A program made the position numbers and the translations under genes. 64,000 nt of DNA from Nematostella vectensis (taxonomy: Eukaryota > Cnidaria > Anthozoa > Actiniaria > Edwardsiidae), in NCBI RefSeq assembly GCF_932526225.1, contig NC_064041.1:14852951-14916950 (forward strand), read 5' to 3'. A model generated the notes under the pieces. The model was not told the origin of the DNA, did no database searches, and saw only the letters and a list, made by a program, of their open reading frames with translations. Positions 1 to 12,200 of this stretch are shown here, in pieces. Numbering within the stretch: position 1 is the first letter of the stretch; each line of letters opens with the position of its first letter.

Positions 1-203
1 GTGTCAGAGTCGGTGACGCATCAGAAGGCGGGGCCAGGATGTCGGTGTTCGGCAAATGGCACGTGGTACTTGTGCGATCAGGGCGCGGCCGGGAAGCAGC
101 CCAAGGAACTGGTGACGATAACACGTGACACGCTTCAAAATGTGACCGGCAGAAACATGTCAGAGTACTTACTCTATACCACGCAGACATTCAGAATGCA
201 CAG
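1..203 (+). CDS. ABCA exon 1 of window (end of extracellular domain 2, partial)
   Basis: Encodes a Cys-rich GCRCS stretch and GRNMSEYL, matching the ABCA1 segment before the last transmembrane block. The donor is CAG|GTAACC at 204. It ends in phase 2 (AG) and joins the G of the next exon to make Arg-Tyr-Gly. The 5' end is cut by the window. Confidence 0.85.
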
Positions 204-3200
204 GTAACCCATGTCCGAGTACTTGCTCTATACCACGCAGACATCCAGAATCCACAGGTAACCCATGTCCGAGTACTTGCTCTATACCACGCAGACATCC
301 AGAATCCACAGGTAACCCATGTCCGAGTACTTGCTCTATACCACGCAGACATTCAGAATGCACAGGTAACCCATGAGTTTTTATTTTATTTTATCCTGAA
401 GCCCATGGCCTCCCTAGATCCGCTACTAGTATGTAATAGTTCTTAGTAGCTGTAGTATTTATTCTTGACGTATTACGTATTTGGTTTCAGATTCTATCGA
501 GTGACCTTATCACCTGTTTTAGTATTTATTTACCGTATTGTAGTATATTATTGTATTTATTTATAGCTGTAGTATTTATTCTTGACTGCACCTATTTGAT
601 CGCGTCCAGGTACGGGGCGCTGTCGTTTGGTAACGTCGTGCAGTTTGTTCCATCGAGGCTGGACAGTGTTCATATCGATGCCGTGAGACGCCTCGCCATA
701 CGTGAAGCTTCCAAGGTACATTAGATTTTATACGAACATGTCTTGTTTAACATGTTTAATCCTATACTTCCCTAAACTGCCCCAAAACGCCCTTTCCCCC
801 GTTAAAACAACAGCAAAGGTTAATGACTTCTTAAATGGACTGTTTTCAAACTCTTTTACTCCTATAATTGTCTTTCCCGCCCAGAAACTATAGTCGCATT
901 TGAAAGACACAAAAGCCAGTGCGAGGGGTATATGACTTCCTTTAAGCATGTATTGTGAAACATTACCACTCCTATAACGGACTTATTCGCCCCTAGCCTG
1001 CGCCCCGTGAGTCTAACACAAGACAAAAATTTCTAAGTTTTTTTTTTTTTTTTGGTAGTCTTGGTACAACAACAAGGGTTACCACGCATTACCGACGTAC
1101 CTGAATGTGATGAATAACGCTATTTTACGCGCATCTATCCCCAAGAGTAAAGGCAATCCTGCCGCTTATGGTATGTACATACACATCGATAAATAAGCGC
1201 ATCTAACCCCAAGAGTAAGAAAGGTCAACCCTGTCGCTTATTGTAATGTACATACACATTGATGAATAAGCGTGTCTATCCCCAAAAGTAAAAGCAACCC
1301 TGTCGCTTATTGTAAGGTACATGCACATCGATGAATAAGCGCGTCTATCCCCAAGAGTAAGGGCATCTCTGTTGCTTTTTGGGCTTTTTGTATTTATTCC
1401 TGTTGCATACGGTATATACATAATGACACCAACACACTGCTTTTAATCATATTAAGCGGCCTTAAAAGGCCGCTTAATATGATTAAAACATTGCATACAG
1501 AAATTTATAGCCTCGTAGTGTATGGATGGTTCAGTAGTAAAAATTTTAGAAATCAACAATGGGTTTGTTTACGAATTTAAAGTTATAGAAGAAGTAAACA
1601 CTGCGGATGGGCATGATGGGATTAATGCTAGTATTTTTTCTTAACTCGGAAAAACGTCTGAATAAAGCTGACGTAAGTCTGTTTGTTTCCAGGAATCACA
1701 GCCTATAACCATCCCTTCCCGTTTAACTCCACGTCTGCAGTTCATCTGTCAGCGGATTATTTGTAAGTACCGTATCTAATAGCGGGTAGAATAAAACCTT
1801 TGCCTCAAGAAAGGGAAATAAATCAACACAAGGTTGAAATTACATGTTTTAAGCCCCTGTGAACACGGAGTACTTTCGTTGACGTTTAGAGCGTTAGCCC
1901 TTCGTCAAAGCAAAAGAGCTTGTCCAATATATGGCTAACACTCAAAACTTCAGCGAAACTATTAACAGAGGCGTAGAATAACCATTTCAACTTTGGGTTG
2001 CTGTTTTTCCTGATTCCTCCACGATTACGCAGACCAAATAGTTATACTACAGCTTGCCTATAGTCATACTAGCCTCAAGAATGGCCCTTTACCGGAGACT
2101 CTTTTCCTCTAGAGGATCCCTGCTAAACCTTGGTACCGCATTTCCCTGCGCATCATCGTGGTGACCCTCTTAACACTATCTTTAAATATTTGGACGATGG
2201 CAAACGCATAGTTATCCGAGGCCGGGGTCTGTCACCATCAGTCTCTGCCAGCCGCCATTTTGTCATCAAAGTACCAAGTGCGAGAAAGCATCCATTTCCA
2301 TCGGCTGATTTAGGCTTGCTATTTCGATATTGTCGTATGAATTTGGTAAATGAAATATTTAACTTTAATGTTAAATAAAACAAGAGCAAAGGTGTGGCTC
2401 TTTGATTGTTCGCTTCACCTTCACCAGGCGGCAAGGCACGGATCTGGTTATCGCCATCTTCGTTATCATCGCCATGTCTTTCGTACCTGCAAGCTTCGTC
2501 GTGTTTCTCGTAACGGAGAGGTCTACCAAAGCGAAGCACTTACAGTTTGTCAGCGGCGTCGACCCTGTCGTTTACTGGCTTTCTAACTATCTATGGGACA
2601 TGGTGAGCGATCTTAACTTTTAAGGCTGATTTAGACAGCACGGTTTAGTATTATGCGACACCTCTACAACTCGAGTCGCAGATTGTAGATCATAGCCTGC
2701 TACTATGCTCGACTACGAAAGTCTTTGTGTGTAATTTAGGAGTAAGACATGTCGTAGGCGGGTCGCATACGATTGAATCGTGCTGTCTAAATCGGCCTTT
2801 ATTTGGACTTTATAACAAGCCTGCATTTCGTGTAGGTTGATTAAAATAACCTACCCTGGTCCCAGAGCCTCGAACGTCTCTCTATTTAGTGGCCAGCGAG
2901 CATGAGGAAAATTTAGAACCATCTATCGTTTTCGAGGAAATTTTGCTAGTAATCGTCCCAAAAGAATCCGAGGTGATCCTGGTATTATTAGTGTAACTAC
3001 CTTATAGGTCCTGTTTTGCTTTATTCTTAGTGTAACTACCTTATAGGTCCTGTTTTGCTTTATTCTTAGTGTAACTACCTTATAGGTCCTGTTTTGCTTT
3101 ATTCTTAGTGTAACTACCTTATAGGTCCTGTTTTGCTTTATTCTTAGTGTAACTACCTCATCCCCGCCTTGGCTTGTATAACGTTGCTCTACCTATTTGG

Positions 3201-6200
3201 AGTTCCCGCCTACGCCTCTGAGACGAACTTCCCCGCTGTCGTAGGGCTCTTTATGCTTTACGGGTAAGGCTTTTTTTAACGCACTCATTCTTGTGCTGCC
3301 CAGAACCACCCCAACCTCTTTTTGTCAAATACACGAAGCTACACAACTTTCCAAATGGTACAAGTCCCCCTTGAGCTTCTAGAATACTGGATCTCTTGTA
3401 GACTAAATTAGAACGTTGTATTATCGTATTATATGAATATGGTTTATGGTTATTACGACGTTTGAACGAACCTTTTTGCACTTGGGTCGCGCGCGCAACG
3501 TTTGTCGACTGCCTATTGTTCGTCCCTTCCGCTCCAACGAAGGTCTAACGCTCGAAACGTTAGGGAACTACTTTGTTTTCACAGAGGCGTTAAACACACA
3601 TTTTATCCTTATATTGGATGTATTTCCCTAATTTTACTGTATCTCTCGTTTTAACCAATTGTAAAATCAACCGTGCCCGTTAACTACTGTACTAGACTTC
3701 TGCATTTCTCGTTTTAACCTTCAGTAAAATAACTTTTCAACCGCGCCCTTCAACTTCTGTACCAGATTACTGTATCTCTCGTTTTACCTTCAGTAAAAAA
3801 AATCGTGCCCGTTTGACTACTAGTGCATTTCTTGTATTAACCGTGCTTCCCGGGTCCTGTTTTTTTTTTACTAGACTACTGCTTGTTTTAAGCCTTCAGT
3901 AAAATAAGTCTTCAACCGTACCCGTTTAACTACTTACTAGACAAGTGTATTTCTTATTTTAACCGTGCCCCTCGTGCCCCGCTTAAACTACTGTACTAGA
4001 CTAGTGTTGTTTTAACTGTGCCCCTTCTGTTTCTACCATACTAACTATTGTATTCCTCAACGATCAGCTGGTCTATCACGCCTATGATGTACCCAAGTGC
4101 GTTCTGCTTCAGTGAGGCGAGCTCGGCGTACGTCGCTATGATCGTGCTGAATCTCTTCGTCGGTGTCACTGCTACCGTCACTACATTCATCTTACAGCTC
4201 TTTCCTGACGATGAGGTAATAGTTGCCCCACAAGTGACATATAACTCCAGGCAAACACGTTTCTGGGCGAAGGACGGCAACCGGAAGTAGGAAGTTTTTG
4301 GGTTTAACCCTACCGCAACGTTAGCAGGTTTTTTATATGTGAGACTGCGTGGTGGAACACATACGTCTTTTCTCATTGCATTGAAGCAAAAAAAACTTTA
4401 CAAAGTAGGAAAATTTTTAAGTTCTGGTTACCATCCGTCGCTCAGAAACGTGCTTGCATGCTTTAGCATAACAACAGTTTGTATCACGTTACAATATAGC
4501 AAGGTCCTTGTATACTGTCTTTCGTGATGTTCTAATCAAACGTTTGATTGGCAGGTACTTACAGACGTGAATGATGTCATCAAGTTGATCAGCCTGGGGT
4601 TCCCCAACTACTGCCTGGGGCGAGGGCTCATGGATCTGGCGTACAACCAGTACTTGTCGGAGTACTACAGACAGATAGGTAATATGAGAACGTTTCCCCG
4701 GCCTCTTCAGGTTTTGCTTGGAAGCAAGCGTAAGAGCAATTACACAAACAAGTGTATCACAGTGCATGCACAAGAAAATCAAACAGTTTAGTTACTCTTG
4801 TGTCTAAGTGAGAACAACCTTTAGCGTGGATGTGTTTTGGGTCGCATAGAATTTGTTTTATTTCTAAGAATTAAGGGGAAAGTGGGGAAAGGAAGCGTAA
4901 ATGTACATCCGATCATTTTTGGAAGTTTTGCTTTGAACATAGCGGTTGTCATGGTTTGAAAAAAAAACCCGAAAATTTACCTATTGTCTTGTTTCAGGCG
5001 AGGAAGACTCGATCAAGTCTCCTTTCGAATGGATGATCGTCAGCAGGAACCTCGTGTGTATGCTCATGGAAGGCTTCGCATTCTTCATCCTGACCATCCT
5101 CATAGAGTTTAAATTCTTCTTGAAAAGACGGTAAGTAAGGCTTTGCATTCTTCATCCTGACCATCCTCATAGAGTTCAAATTCTTCTTGAAAAGACGGTG
5201 AGGCTTCGCATTCTTCATCTTGACCATCTACATAGAGTTCAAATTCTTCTTGAAATGACGGTAAGTAAACGTTTCTTCTTGAAACGACGGTAAGTGAAAG
5301 TTTTTCTTGAAAAGACGGTAAGTGAAAGTTTTTCTTGAAAAAGAGGTAAGTGATGGTTTTGCCGTTTGCGCGAAGCTATAGTTATATAAATTAAATGTGT
5401 TGCATGTCTATAGTGCAAGTATCTATTTAGGCATACTCACCAGCGCATACTCACCAGCGCTTGTTAAGATACAGACTGCTCCACACTGTTTACACACATG
5501 TGTATAAGTTCTAGTTTGTAAGCACTGTCACTGAAGATGGTGCCACGGGCCACCGTCCCCATCGGTTCTTTTACAGTTTAATGCAGTTTGTTTTGCGACA
5601 CGTGACTTACGGAGAAATTAACTGTATCCAATATAAAGCGAAGGCAGAGCCCGTACCGCTGAGCTATCGCGACTCTATCAGTTTCAATAACAAGTACGGC
5701 GGGAAACAATGGAAGACTGAAAGGACCATATGATAATCTTTGGTTTGGGTATGATTTTGTTTTCAGGCGTATCCCGGTCTCCCAACTTCCAATTGAAACC
5801 GAAGATGAAGACGTAGCTGCCGAGCGAGATCGGGTGCTCCGAGGTGATGCCGACGACGATCTCGTCAAGATCGAAAATCTCACGAAGGTCAGTTGCGTTT
5901 CTAAATACACAAGCCCCGTCCCTCCCCACCCTCCATTCTCCCTCTGTTAAGAAAGATTAGGGCGCGTTTTTTTCCTATTATTCTGGAATGGGAATGGTTG
6001 GTAGAGAATGTTCAGAATGGCATTCGAGTCAATCTGTTACAGGTAGTAAAATGGGTGGAATGGCCTTCATTCCATTCCAGAATGAGAACGCGGGATAAGC
6101 GTTCTAATCATTCTCATGCCGGAATCACGATTAAAAAAACACGCCTTTAATCTTGATTATAATCTCTTTGCAAAGGACTTGTAAACAAATTTTACACCCC

Positions 6201-9200
6201 CCCCCCTTTTATTAAAAAAAATATGCGTTAAAATACGCAATGTATTATATAGCACTTATTATTTTCTGTCAAATTTTGAAAAAAATAGAGCAGCAAATGC
6301 GACCGTTTGGACACTAACTTTTCCCGTGGTGTTTTTACAGATTTACTATTCCCGTGGTGTCTTTACAGATTTACTATTCCAGTGGTGTCTTTACAGATTT
6401 ACTATTCCCGTGGTGTTTTACAGATTTACTATTCTCGCAAGAGGGGCAAGCACCTGGCGGTGGACCGGTTATGCGTTGGTGTCCCCCAGGGAGAGGTATG
6501 TACCTGACCTGGTATTACGTATTTATACTATTAAAAGCGCCACCTGTGTTCGCCAAACGTTTTTGATTGGTCGAGTAGCGGTATGACGTCACAACCAGCA
6601 CTTGCTTGGAGCTTCGAACTTGTTCGCTAGTATCAGAAAGACAGCAAAATATTTGGAAAACACAAACATTGTTTGAGATAAACGTTTATATTTAAACCGA
6701 TTAATATCTTACTTGTTAATATATAATATGACTGATAATAGGTAATAAAGACGTGACGGAAAAAACCCTGAACATGCGCACTTCGAAGAGATGGAAAAAG
6801 AAGATATAATTTCTTAAAATGGCCATCAGTTCCTTGTATTCCGGACTGATTTTCCCTTTTCAAAATACAAATAACGTGAGGCCGATGCACATACCGAAAT
6901 TTTGGCTTTTAAGATAATTTTTTCCTTGAGCTATGTATGAGCTCAGGGACAAAACCTCAAACTTCAATGACATTTTACAAAAAGTCGCATCAATTTAAAA
7001 AAAGTCGTATTTGTTATTTTGTTTGATATTACTCACTAAGTTTTTCGCCTTATTTGATGCGAAATCAGCTTATTTTCAAGTCGTGCTTTTCTGTCATGTC
7101 GGTAAGAAATGAAATACTGATGACCTTCCTAAGTGTCATGGAAACAGGGGTTGTTGGTGGGAGATAAGAAAAAAAATAACGTGTTTTCCCTCCTTCCTCC
7201 TCTCTACCTCCCCCTCCTACTCCGCAGCCTCGCTGACCTTAACTCTCTGTGTTTTCGAGGATGAAAGATGTCTTGACATGCAACCTTACTCTGCTGATTT
7301 ATTTGCAACTAATTTTATTGTTTGTCTTTGCGCAGTGCTTCGGTCTGCTGGGCGTAAACGGCGCAGGGAAGACAAGTACCTTTAAAATGTTGACAGGGGA
7401 TACTGCCATGACGGCGGGCGATGCCGTGCTCAACTCGTACCGGTACTATATAACAAATTCGACTGATGTTTACTGTTGTTATTACAAGTCATATCAAGAA
7501 TCTTCGAGTGTTTTGCGAGCTTTGGCTTGTAATTCGTTAATCTTTTCCGCAATTAGTCGGTCAACCCAATTGCGCTGATTTGATTGACACGAGCCTTTGG
7601 CGCGTACTTGATTCGCGTTTTTTTAGAGTTTAAAGAATTATTATAACTGCTGTAAATAAGAGAGCAAAGAAATATTGATACCCTTCTGAAAAATAAAGAC
7701 AACAATTTTTATTTTTCTCAATATGGAAGCTTGTATAAAATCACTAAGGAATACCCCCATAGGCAACCAAAGTATCACAAGAAAGGCGAAGAGATTGAAT
7801 AGCCTAATTTCTAGTTCCACTATGACCGCTGGACTTACAGACTAAGGATGCATAAATACATTGTAAGCCTCGACTTGAGGCAAATTACATGCGCATACCA
7901 GCGAGAATCCTCTGGAGCTTGGAATAAAACAAAGCAAAAACCTGTGAATACTTCACGATCTCGCTGGTATTTGCAATCGATTCAATTGAAACCGATGCTT
8001 GCACTGTATTTATGCGTCCTCAGTGCCTCTGACCAGCAGGCACAGTGGAATTCGAAACTGGACTATTGCAGTTTTTATGTTTGGTCTCTCTTTTCGGGAG
8101 TAAAGCCTTGAAAAGTTCTTGTCCTCTTAAACAGCATCGCGACAGACATCCATCGTGTTCACCGGTGTATTGGCTACTGTCCTCAGTTTGACGCGCTGAT
8201 TGACGAGATGACGTCAGAGGAGCACATCCTGCTCTACGCCCGACTCAGGGGGGTGCCAGAGAAGGAGATTAAGCAGGTCTGTGCTGTAGCCTCAGGGAAG
8301 GGGATGGGGGGTGCCGGAAAAGGAAATTAAGCAGGTCAGTGCGGTAGACTCAGGGAGGGGATGGGGGATGCCGGAAAAGGAGATTAAGCAGGTCAGTGCT
8401 GTAGACTCAGGCAAGGGGATGGGGGGTGCCGGAAAAGGAGATTAAGCAGGTCAGTGCTGTAGACTCAGGGGAGGGGATGGGGGGTGCCGGAGAAGGAGAT
8501 TAAGCAGGTCAGTGCTGTAGACTCAGGGAGGGGATGGGGGGTGCCGGAAAAGGAGATTAAGCAGGTCAGTGCTGTAGACTCAGGCAAGGGGATGGGGGGT
8601 GCCGGAAAAGGAGATTAAGCAGGTCAGTGCTGTAGACTCAGGGAAGGGGATGGGGGGTGCCAGAGAAGGAAATTAAGCAGGTCAGTTCTGTAGACTCAGG
8701 GGAGGGGATGGGGGGTGCCAGAGAAGGAGATTAAGCAGGTCAGTGCTGTAGACTCAGGGGAGGGGGATGGGGGGTGCCGGAAAAGGAGATTAAGCAGGTC
8801 AGTGCTGTAGACTCAGGGGAGGGGGATGGGGGGTGCCGGAAAAGGAGATTAAGCAGGTCAGTGCTGTAGACTCAGGGGAGGGGATGGGGGGTGCCGGAGA
8901 AGGAGATTAAGCAGGTCAGTGCTGTAGACTCAGGGAGGGGATGGGGGGTGCCGGAAAAGGAGATTAAGCAGGTCAGTGCTGTAGACTCAGGGGAGGGGGA
9001 TGGGGGGTGCCGGAAAAGGAGATTAAGCAGGTCAGTGCTGTAGACTCAGGGAAGGGGATAGGGGGTGCCGGAGAAGGAAATTAAGCAGGTCAGTGCTGTA
9101 GACTCAGGGGAGGGGATGGGGTGTGCCGGAGAAGGAGATTAAGCAGGTCAGTGCTGTAGACTCAGGGGAGGGGATGGGGGGTGCCAGAAAAGGAGATTAA

Positions 9201-12200
9201 GCAGGTCAGTGCTGTAGACTCAGGGAAGGGGATGGGGGGTGCCGGAAAAGGAGATTAAGCAGGTCAGTGCTGTAGACTCAGGGGAGGGGATGGGGGGTGC
9301 CAGAGAAGGAGATTAAGCAGGTCAGTGCTGTAGACTCAGGGAAGGGGATGGGGGGTGCCGGAAAAGGAGATTAAGCAGGTCAGTGCTGTAGACTCAGGGG
9401 AGGGGATGGGGGGTGCCAGAGAAGGAGATTAAGCAGGTCAGTGCTGTAGACTCAGGGGAGGGGATGGGGGGTGCCAGAGAAGGAGATTAAGCAGGTCAGT
9501 GCTGTAGACTTAGGGAAGGGGATGGGGGGTGCCAGAGAAGGAGATTAAGCAGGTCAGTGCTGTAGACTCAGGGGAGGGGATGGGGGGTGCCAGAGAAGGA
9601 GATTAAGCAGGTCAGTGCTGTAGACTCAGGGAGGGGGATGGGGGGTGCCGGAAAAGGAGATTAAGCAGGTCAGTGCTGTAGACTCAGGGAGGGGATGGGG
9701 GGTGCCGGAAAAAGAGATTAAGCAGGTCAGTGCTGTAGACTCAGGGGAGGGGATGGGGGGTGCCAGAGAAGGAAATTAAGCAGGTCAGTGCTGTAGACTC
9801 AGGGAAGGGAATGGGGTGTGCCAGAGAAGGAAATTAAGCAGGTCAGTTCTGTAGACTCAGGGAGGGGGATGGGGGGTGCCGGAAAAGGAAATTAAGCAGG
9901 TCAGTGCTGTAGACTCAGGGGAGGGGATGGGGGGTGCCAGAGAAGGAGATTAAGCAGGTCAGTGCTGTAGACTCAGGGGAGGGGATGGGGGGTGCCAGAG
10001 AAGGAAATTAAGCAGGTCAGTGCTGTAGACTCAGGGGAGGGGATGGGGGGTGCCAGAGAAGGAAATTAAGCAGGTCAGTGCTGTAGACTCAGGGAAGGGA
10101 ATGGGGTGTGCCAGAGAAGGAAATTAAGCAGGTCAGTGCTGTAGACTTAGGTAAGGGGATGGGGGTGCCGGAAAAGGAGATTAAGCAGGTCAGTGCTGTA
10201 GACTCAGGGGAGGGGATGGGGGGTGCCAGAGAAGGAAATTAAGCAGGTCAGTTCTGTAGACTCAGGGAGGGAAATGGGGGGTGCCGGAAAAGGAAATTAA
10301 GCAGGTCAGTGCTGTAGACTCAGGGGAGGGGATGGGGGGTGCCAGAGAAGGAGATTAAGCAGGTCAGTGCTGTAGACTCAGGGAAGGGGATGGGGGGTGC
10401 CGGAAAAGGAAATTAAGCAGGTCAGTGCGGTAGACTCAGGGAGGGGATGGGGGATGCCGGAAAAGGAGATTAAGCAGGTCAGTGCTGTAGACTCAGGCAA
10501 GGGGATGGGGGGTGCCGGAAAAGGAGATTAAGCAGGTCAGTGCTGTAGACTCAGGGAAGGGGATAGGGGGTGCCGGAGAAGGAAATTAAGCAGGTCAGTG
10601 CTGTAGACTCAGGGGAGGGGATGGGGTGTGCCGGAGAAGGAGATTAAGCAGGTCAGTGCTGTAGACTCAGGGGAGGGGATGGGGGGTGCCAGAAAAGGAG
10701 ATTAAGCAGGTCAGTGCTGTAGACTCAGGGAAGGGGATGGGGGGTGCCGGAAAAGGAGATTAAGCAGGTCAGTGCTGTAGACTCAGGGGAGGGGATGGGG
10801 GGTGCCAGAGAAGGAGATTAAGCAGGTCAGTGCTGTAGACTCAGGGAAGGGGATGGGGGGTGCCGGAAAAGGAGATTAAGCAGGTCAGTGCTGTAGACTC
10901 AGGGGAGGGGATGGGGGGTGCCAGAGAAGGAGATTAAGCAGGTCAGTGCTGTAGACTCAGGGGAGGGGATGGGGGGTGCCAGAGAAGGAGATTAAGCAGG
11001 TCAGTGCTGTAGACTTAGGGAAGGGGATGGGGGGTGCCAGAGAAGGAGATTAAGCAGGTCAGTGCTGTAGACTCAGGGGAGGGGATGGGGGGTGCCAGAG
11101 AAGGAGATTAAGCAGGTCAGTGCTGTAGACTCAGGGAGGGGGATGGGGGGTGCCGGAAAAGGAGATTAAGCAGGTCAGTGCTGTAGACTCAGGGAGGGGA
11201 TGGGGGGTGCCGGAAAAAGAGATTAAGCAGGTCAGTGCTGTAGACTCAGGGGAGGGGATGGGGGGTGCCAGAGAAGGAAATTAAGCAGGTCAGTGCTGTA
11301 GACTCAGGGAAGGGAATGGGGTGTGCCAGAGAAGGAAATTAAGCAGGTCAGTTCTGTAGACTCATGGAGGGGGATGGGGGGTGCCGGAAAAGGAAATTAA
11401 GCAGGTCAGTGCTGTAGACTCAGGGGAGGGGATGGGGGGTGCCAGAGAAGGAGATTAAGCAGGTCAGTGCTGTAGACTCAGGGGAGGGGATGGGGGGTGC
11501 CAGAGAAGGAAATTAAGCAGGTCAGTGCTGTAGACTCAGGGGAGGGGATGGGGGGTGCCAGAGAAGGAAATTAAGCAGGTCAGTGCTGTAGACTCAGGGA
11601 AGGGAATGGGGTGTGCCAGAGAAGGAAATTAAGCAGGTCAGTGCTGTAGACTTAGGTAAGGGGATGGGGGTGCCGGAAAAGGAGATTAAGCAGGTCAGTG
11701 CTGTAGACTCAGGGGAGGGGATGGGGGGTGCCAGAGAAGGAAATTAAGCAGGTCAGTTCTGTAGACTCAGGGAGGGAAATGGGGGGTGCCAGAGAAGGAA
11801 ATTAAGCAGGTCAGTGCTGTAGACTCAGGGGAGGGGATGGGGGGTGCCAGAGAAGGAGATTAAGCAGGTCAGTGCTGTAGACTCAGGGGAGGGGATGGGG
11901 GGTGCAAGAGAAGGAGATTAAGCAGTTCAGTGCTGTAGACTCAGGGAGGGGGATGGGGGGTGCCGGAAAAGGAGATTAAGCAGGTCAGTGCTGTAGACTT
12001 AGGGAGGGGATGGGGGGTGCCGGAAAAGGAGATTAAGCAGGTCAGTGCTGTAGACTCAGGCAAGGGGATGGGGGGTGCCGGAAAAGGAGATTAAGCAGGT
12101 CAGTGCTGTAGACTCAGGGAAGGGGATGGGGGGTGCCGGAGAAGGAAATTAAGCAGGTCAGTGCTGTAGACTCAGGGGAGGGGATGGGGTGTGCCGGAGA

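Noticed and set aside
2130-2623. Alternative frames around ABCA exon 5
   Set aside because: Only the frame with [13 protein letters not shown] is conserved and joins adjoining exons in phase.
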